A DNA stretch of 64,000 nucleotides from Telopea speciosissima (lineage: Eukaryota; Streptophyta; Magnoliopsida; Proteales; Proteaceae). The notes under the pieces were generated by a model. The model made no database searches. It was given only the letters and a program-made list of their open reading frames with translations, and was not told where the DNA came from. A program made the position numbers and the translations under genes. The DNA is taken from the NCBI RefSeq assembly GCF_018873765.1, contig NC_057923.1, forward strand, positions 7,142,413 to 7,206,412. The letters are read 5' to 3'. Within the stretch, counting starts at the first letter, position 1, and the number at the start of each line of letters is the position of its first letter. Below are positions 57,917 through 64,000 of this stretch, piece by piece.

Positions 57917-58686
57917 GTTAGTTTTATGTTATTGTTATCGTAATATATGCTTATTTTTGTTTGTTTCATCATCTTATTATTTTTTTGGTAATGATGTCTA
58001 TAGTTGTGAATCCTGTCATTTTTCTGCTATTGCATATGAATATAGTCAGATGTTAGATGAACTTGAACTTGGCGACGATTTGTGAGCTTTAAAACACAAT
58101 ATGTATTTTTTTTTTTCATACTGCCATTTTTTGCAAAGATTTTTAAATCATGAAGGTATTTTTTTCCTGTTTAAATTCTTTGGATCAAATATTAACCTAT
58201 GTGCTCTCCTAATCCTGTAGTTGTTGTTGATTTGTTTTGAGAGAAGAGCGGCCCAAACTTCCATGCAATGTGACATGTTTCTGAAAGTCCCTTACTTCCT
58301 TATGTTGCACGTTATGCTTAGCTTATTGCCGTAGAAGTTCACTATATCAAAAACTTGAAAACTCTAAACAGGTTTCTTTGAAGTTGAAATGTTTTCTAGT
58401 GTGGTTGAGGCATTTTACTGGCTGATGTAGCGAGCAGATTGGAAGAAAATTTTAGGTGACATTACTAAATGAAGGCCATACTTAATTCTCCATTTAGAGG
58501 ACGGGAATGGATTGGTTTCAAAGTCTCAACGATCATTAAATTAGTCAGTCATTTTCAGTCTTCTTAGAGTCCTAATGATGGATGGCCTCTCTTGTCTTCA
58601 CTCTTTACTGTTGCCTTATGGTTTGGTTGAATAATAGCGTCCTCTTCATTAACAGTAAAGCCCCGGAGTCTTTTTCTTCTTATAGG

Positions 58687-58971
58687 CATGGTTTTAAAAA
58701 CCGGGAATAGGTCGATTCAGATCAGAATTTGCTAACACCGATCCCGATTTCCACCGTTCCTAATTGTCGCTTCTTGAATCAGAATCGGATCGGACAAATC
58801 GGATCTGACTCGGACGATTCCTAGTCATTTTCTTTGTAATCCATCTTAAATTGGTCCAGCTCCCAATTCCTGAACACATTCGTTTTTCACCATTAAATAG
58901 CTTAGATTTCTGATTCCTGAACCAATTCGGATCGGAATCCTCTCTGACCGATTCTGAGTTATAAAGCCTTG
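58687..58971. mobile_element. hAT-type MITE in SUT2-like intron 8
   Basis: An exact 8-bp duplication CTTATAGG at 58679-58686 and 58972-58979. The ends CATGGTTTTAAAAACCGGGA and (complement) CAAGGCTTTATAACTCAGAA are imperfect inverted repeats. The interior is rich in GGATCGGA/CGATTC motifs. It resembles the termini of the element at 13652. Confidence 0.85.
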
Positions 58972-59498
58972 CTTATAGGTTAATTTGATCTCCAAAGCCT
59001 CAGAACCTCCCTCTTCCCACATCCTGCTTCAAGTCTTCATCCTTCCTCTAGCTTGAATTATATCAGCTTAAAACTTTCACCATTGGATAGAAACTTTGGT
59101 TGCTAAGCTTGGATTCCTGGAACATCATCCAATGGAGCTTGAAGTAATTATATCAGAAAACTGATCTCTGCTAAGTAAAGTGACATTGGCTTTTACCTCT
59201 TTTTGTCACTCCTTACCTGCTACTAGAGTACCAGATTTAGGTCTTTTTTCTCTTTTCGCTATTGAACATTTTTTTTAAGGCAAAAAGTAGGCTGGACTGC
59301 CTGTCCATAGGTTCCTGGCTGGAAGCCTGGACAGCACACCTAATTGTGCCACATGGAAGGATGATGTGGCAATTCCAACCATTGATAATTAGGGAATGGT
59401 CTGGATTGGCCATGTGTCAAATTTCGGATTCTAATTCAATCATATACCTGCCCGTGAATTGGCCTACTCCATTTGGGCTGAAACTTGACACGTGAGAG

Positions 59499-59522
59499 CA
59501 TAGTTGTCAAGGCGTCGCGGGA
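59499..59522. mobile_element. Fragment of the CATAG-type hAT MITE
   Basis: CATAGTTGTCAAGGCGTCGC matches the left end of 48976. The rest is missing or displaced by the sequence that follows. Confidence 0.5.
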
Positions 59523-60405
59523 TGTGTTGACACATTTTCTGTATATAATAAGCTTGAAGTGTGAGGACAAGTCCTCAAAAATGGGCTATATTGATTTTTT
59601 TCACTCCCCATAACATGGATCTGAGCTTAAGCTTGATGCAGTCCAGTCCAAGAAGAAGAACCAGGTTCAAGTTGCCCATGGTTCTGGTTCTAGTTCAAAC
59701 CAGAATCTGTGCTAGTTTGCGTGAGGATATGTGGGTGGAATATTCTTCAGAGAGGCTGTTTACTTTAGTTTCTACTTTTAAGTTCAGTTTCCATTTTTTA
59801 AATTGTTCTTGGTTGATAAGTTTATGACTACTTAGTAGTTACTATTTTTTTTTTCTTTTTTGTGTAATTTTGTAACTACTTAGCAGTTACTATTTTTTAT
59901 TTTTTGTGTTATTTTAGATTTCCTATTCTGCCCTTCTGTCTTAAAACTGATTTACTGTTCTTCATACTGTTAAATCGATTTCTGGTTTTAGTATTCTGTT
60001 TCGGCTGAGACTTAATTCCTGGTTCCAGTGTTAGTTGATCAGCTGTTTATTTGTTGATCCGATTTGGAAAATTACTGATATACCCTTTTCATGGCTCAAC
60101 TAGGAGTCTTGGATTACTCCCTAATTTCAGATCTGTCCATTAGATTGATCTGTAATTCTCTGCAACTGTTCTACTACTGATTTGATAAAACTCGATTTGA
60201 GTTTGAACCTATTCTGAAGTAGGTACTCATCTGGCTGCTGGATTGGGAGATATTGCTGTTCTCGTTTAGTTTCTAATTTTGATGCTTATAGTTACTACTT
60301 CTGTTCGTAGTAGTTTTTGCAAATCCATCTATTGGTCACTCTCAAATTTGGAGCACATATCTAGCAGGATATAAAGTTTTTTATTATATAAAAAATTCAG
60401 CCCCA

Positions 60406-62685
60406 TGTTGATGCAGTATCGCTTATGTGGACTGGGCTGAACTCGATTGGAGGCCCAGATGGAGAACCGGGTTCAAATTTAAGTTGGGGCTGGTAGCATA
60501 TTTAGGATTTATTTTTATTTTGGGATAATTATGTAATCTTTTATTTTATTTTGGGTATATTAAATTGGAGATTTGTTTGAGTTGATTTCAGTTTCCTGGT
60601 TTAAGAGTTTCTATTTTTAGGAGTTCTATTTCCCTATTTATATGCTTGTGCCCTACTATTAGGATTTTAGAATTGAAGAATGAATTGAATAGTGAGTTTG
60701 TGGTGGTGCTAAGGCATAGGCCTGTGGCCTTATGACATGCGTATTTCCTTTCTCCCTTATCTCTCTTCTTCTTTCTTTCCCTCTCCCCTGCGATATCCTC
60801 TTCCTCCTTCCTAATTCCAGGTATGACTTCCCCCCCCCCCTCACTCTTCTATTCCTTCAGCGTCTTCTTCTTTTATATTCTGTTTCCCTGTTGAGTTCCC
60901 AACCCCATACCCTCGGTATCCTGTTCCAGTGGTATCACAGTCTTTCCTCATTTCAGATTCTGATGTCTCTATTCCCTCTCTCTTTCTCTCTCAGATTTTG
61001 GTTGTAATTTCCCTTTCCTTAGGCATCTCAACCCTCCAAGTCCCAGACCCAAAGGCTCCTTCGATCTTGAGAACCAATCTACAAACTAGACATGCAACTA
61101 CCTTGTCTACTAGGTTGATTTCAAAGAATTCGTTTATTCCCGTATTTTCTGTTTGTTATATATGGAGGGATACAAGTAAGCATCTTAACATTGAATTTTC
61201 AGGTCCAAAGGAGTTGTATTGAGGGAGATACTTCTCTCCCTTAGAATCTGGTTCTCTGCTGTTGGTTTTTGTTGAGAGTTTGAAGACAACCTCTATCGTG
61301 GTGTCTTTAGTCCTTTTTTTCCCTTGATTTCCAAGATTGCCCTCCTTATTTCTTTTAACCTCGTTTGTCCTTACTTTGATCTCCTATTCCTAGTTTTCCC
61401 CTCATTATTAGTAATTCTTTCCTTATCCTTTCTCTTTATGTCTACCTAAATACTCGTTTAAGATTTTGCATATTTACCAAACTGCCATAGTTTTCAAGGC
61501 AGCAAGGCGACCATGTCATTGGAGAGGGGTCTAAAATCAAGGTGACACCAACAAGGCCTTGCCCCAAGGCGACCAAGGAGCCTGGACGCCTAGGCGTTGC
61601 TCCTTAGTTGCCTTGGTCGCCTTGCTGCCTTGATAACTATGCAAACTGCTACTCCCCTTTGCAACCTTTGATATATTTATTGGATGAGTCCATAAGTGAT
61701 CTAAAGGGGTTTTTTGGAACCCTGATTGCATTATTATTTGGTATCAGAGCAAACTTGGCCATGGCACCTTATATTATCAAGACCAGAGTTTGCTTGCCCA
61801 ACGAAAAATTTGCTATTTTCTAATGGTGGAAATGTTATCAAAGACCAAGGAGATCATCACTGAGTCCAAGGATGATGTCTTTGTTGAATTTTTTCCATTT
61901 CCTAATGGTTTGTTAACTATGCCATTCTCGGCGACGATGTGGTTATCAGAGATCCAGTAGTTGCCTGGCACTATGAGGAATCTCGTAGTAAGCTTGAGGT
62001 TCCGATATCTTATCTGAAATCGTTGATTTCCGATGTCGGTGCTTTCTAGTTTGCTAAACGGTTTCGTGTCCAAGAAGGGAGGAAGGATAGTAACTAGAGG
62101 TTGGAGGAACTTCAAGTATTCATGTTCAATAGCAATAGTAAGGTTTAGGCGAGTAAGGAGAGGTCTTTCAAGCGCTTGTTTGATACTAGAAGCAAAGCTC
62201 GAACTACCAAAGAAATTGGGTGGGCCTCTGGAAAAAAACCGAAATAAAAAAGAAAGAAGAGAAATTGGGCCCTGTTTCCCAAGAGAGGTCGCCTTCTCTC
62301 AGACTAGCAGTCTTCTACTTCTAGTCGACTTCTTTATGACGGCCTTCCTTATTCCTGGGCTCTGCAGCAATGGGTGTTCATATTGAGTTTGTTATTCCCC
62401 GCATATTTTATGACACACATGCAACATTGAAGCTTTATAGTTTGGATTTTGTTCAAGTTGCAGACAAGGAGCAGCAAGCCCCCGTTAGAATTTTTATTCT
62501 TGCTCTTCTACAAAACTCGAGGGCAAGTTTTTCTCAACACCAGGGTAGTTGATGCAATATTACTTTTGTGGACCGGGCCAAACCCAAGTCCTAGACCGAG
62601 AACCGGGTCCAAATTTGGGTTTTGGGTCTAGTAGGATATTTAGGATTTATTTCAATTTTGGGATAATTATGTAATCTTTTATTTT
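60406..62685 (+). mobile_element. Second non-autonomous LTR element, intron 8, truncated
   Basis: The 5' LTR is about 60406-60928: it starts TGTTGATGCAGTATC and ends CTGTTCCA, followed by a primer-site-like TGGTATCACAG at 60930. The beginning of a second LTR is at 62546-62685 (GTTGATGCAATATTACTTTTG, then GAACCGGGT.CAAATTT and TTTTGGGATAATTATGTAAT). It is cut off at 62685 by the next element. The interior lacks gag/pol. An alternative primer site TGGTATCAGAGC at 61741 leaves the exact 5' LTR length open. Confidence 0.7.
61486..61641. mobile_element. Intact CATAG-type hAT MITE with exact 8-bp duplication
   Basis: CAAACTGC flanks it exactly at 61478-61485 and 61642-61649. The ends CATAGTTTTCAAGGCAGCAA and (complement) CATAGTTATCAAGGCAGCAA are nearly perfect inverted repeats. 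156 bp, nested in the LTR element above. Confidence 0.92.
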
Positions 62686-64000
62686 AGGAAAATTTATGTT
62701 TACCACCCCTATGGTTTCAAACTATTACGTATACCATCCCTGATTTCATCTATTTCAAAAACCTCCCTGTATTTTAAAATATTCTTACAACCGTACCCCA
62801 ACCGTTAGATTAGAACAGTTAAATGATGATGTCATCGCCCAAATTTAATCTAAATACCCATAATACCCTTAATAGCACTTCATTCCATATTTACCCCCAT
62901 TTGGGATGAATTGCTATTTCATATTTACCCCTTAAACTCTAACAGAAAAAAGGAACAGAAATTGTACTATCCCGCCCCCACCTCCACCCCCTTTCCTCCA
63001 ACTCTACTGGCAGCACGGCCGCCGTGAATGCAATTGCTGAGCTTCCTTCGCTTAACGGTGCCTTTCCAGGTGAGCAATATCTCTCTCTGACATTTTCTCG
63101 AACAACCGGCGAGCATCATCCATTGATCCAGAACAGACATACATATGAACTAGCGTATTTTGCAGGAATAGATCTGATTGGAACCCAAGTTTCACAACCA
63201 ACCCATGTACGATTCTACCGTTCAAGATATCTGATAAGAGCGAACAAGCTTTGAGAACGAATGAACAAGTGAACGTACCGGGTAGGACATTAAAATGGCG
63301 CAACCGATGGAAGAGATAGATTGTGTCAATCGGGGAATCCCCATCTACAAAGGTTTCAAGCAAGAATTCCATATTACAATCTCTGGCTTATCGACCCCGT
63401 CAAAGATTTCTTGAGCAGAGGGCTGAGGACAAGGGAATTTTTTCACCTCGAGATAAATGTACTTGCCTTTGCATTTGAGGCGGCTATGGTGATGGAGATT
63501 TTGGGTTTCTTTCCTTCTGGAAGTTCTGATACATTGTGTGAGATGCCACCTTTTCCATTTTCTTTGCCATGGGTGTTTGATTTCAGTTTAAATTATCATA
63601 TGATTGAATAGCGTTCTTGCTGCTGTTCTTCCTAATTCCTTGACGAAATCCGGAGGGAGCAGCTCTTCTGAGACAAGCAAGGGTTCGGGCTTGTCCCTCT
63701 CCAGGTCTGAAAGCTGTGTTAAAGCAGGGAGTGTGCCAGAGAAAGAACGGCTAAAGAAAAGGAGAAGGATAAGGAGGATGCTGTCCATCAGCTCAATTTG
63801 AACCCTCTTTCTCAGAATGCATTTTTCGCTGAGCCACTCACCAGTGGTGGAGGTGCTGGGGTTTGGGACAGGGATAAGTGGGGGTGTTGGCGAGTTGCTG
63901 AGGGCGGAGATGGGAGGCCGGATCTGCAGCAGGGGTGGGGGCGGAGTTGCAGGGAAGAAGAAGAAGAAAAAAGAAGAAAGGATGGGCAAAATTGTCATTT
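62686..64000. mobile_element. Putative gene-capturing DNA element (left end), runs off the window
   Basis: It begins abruptly inside the partial LTR at 62685/62686 with GGAAAATTTATGTTTACCAC. The next 250 bp are AT-rich subterminal-like sequence (ACCCATAATACCCTTAATAG). Then comes a GC-rich part holding a PPR gene fragment on the - strand. The window ends in GGGCAAAATTGTCATTT, which could be the start of the other subterminal region. The terminal repeat at the right end is not visible, so a Pack-MULE-like identity is an inference. Confidence 0.45.
63058..63450 (-). pseudogene. Captured PPR protein gene fragment
   Basis: On the - strand: EIFDGVDKPEIVIWNSC, then after a one-base frame change near 63372, DGDSPIDTIYLFHRLRHFNV, TFTCSFVLKACSLLSDI, GRIVHGLVVKLGFQSDLFLQ and NTLVHMYVCSGSMDDARRLF. 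These are consecutive PLS-type pentatricopeptide repeats, as in organelle RNA-editing factors. The protein stops abruptly at 63061 after SERDI, where a PPR protein would continue. It is a fragment with no start, targeting peptide or C-terminal E/DYW domain. Confidence 0.8.

Noticed and set aside
61741..61752. TGGTATCAGAGC as the primer site of a separate LTR element
   Set aside because: No LTR end or paired LTR could be placed at this position; it probably belongs to the interior of the 60406 element, or marks an alternative 5' LTR end.
63588..63998. 136-codon - strand frame with a signal-peptide-like segment
   Set aside because: The N-terminal part is low-complexity (poly-Phe, poly-Pro from a repeat tract) and no family is recognised; it may include captured DNA but cannot be called a gene.
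57917..64000. Further SUT2-like exons
   Set aside because: I looked for the next expected coding block after LKAAFLVAV and found only transposon sequence, so the rest of the gene must lie to the right.

Overview
This is a stretch of nuclear DNA from a flowering plant. It carries four spliced protein-coding genes, all on the + strand: an ABCB19-type auxin transporter (last exon only), a PRE-type atypical HLH protein, a BPA1-like RRM protein and a SUT2/SUC3-type sucrose transporter (5' half only). The introns obey GT-AG, and coding exons make up only a few percent of the window. The rest is AT-rich intergenic or intronic DNA filled with plant transposable elements: Gypsy and Copia LTR elements, L1 and RTE LINEs, Au and other SINEs, and hAT-, Mutator- and CACTA-type DNA elements. 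The exact species cannot be read from the sequence; a non-grass angiosperm with TE-expanded introns is the best guess.

Layout. 1-1610: intron and terminal exon of the ABCB19-like gene. About 1.9-20 kb: intergenic graveyard with a solo Copia LTR (6.1 kb), a complete SINE with a 15-bp target duplication (7.7 kb), a Mutator-type MITE (8.8 kb), a decayed L1 LINE (10.6-12 kb), and a Copia pseudogene split by one hAT-type element (13.7-14.7 kb), with a second hAT-type element in what is probably its LTR (15.2-15.9 kb). 20.2-21.05 kb: a small two-exon PRE gene. 21.1-26.3 kb: tandem repeats and foldback elements. 26.5-32.2 kb: a young chromovirus (Ty3/Gypsy with chromodomain) with 510-bp LTRs that differ at 3 positions, but with a broken gag-pol. 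32.6-34.9 kb: foldback structures and a LINE fragment. 35.1-41.2 kb: the BPA1-like gene, with a SINE and an hAT MITE in its introns. 42.5-44.3 kb: an antisense RTE LINE split by an hAT MITE. 45.8 kb to the end: the SUT2-like gene, whose introns 1, 2 and 8 contain non-autonomous LTR elements, MITEs, an Au SINE and, at the right edge, a probable gene-capturing element holding a PPR gene fragment.

The four genes are independent plant genes and not a cluster: auxin efflux, brassinosteroid/gibberellin-responsive growth, cell-death-related RNA binding and sucrose transport. The most informative signal beyond the genes is the nesting of transposons. Target-site duplications can be read directly for a dozen insertions, which gives a relative order of events. 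Two or three families of long foldback elements recur in the window; these could be sources of hairpin RNA. No unambiguous new biological system was seen.
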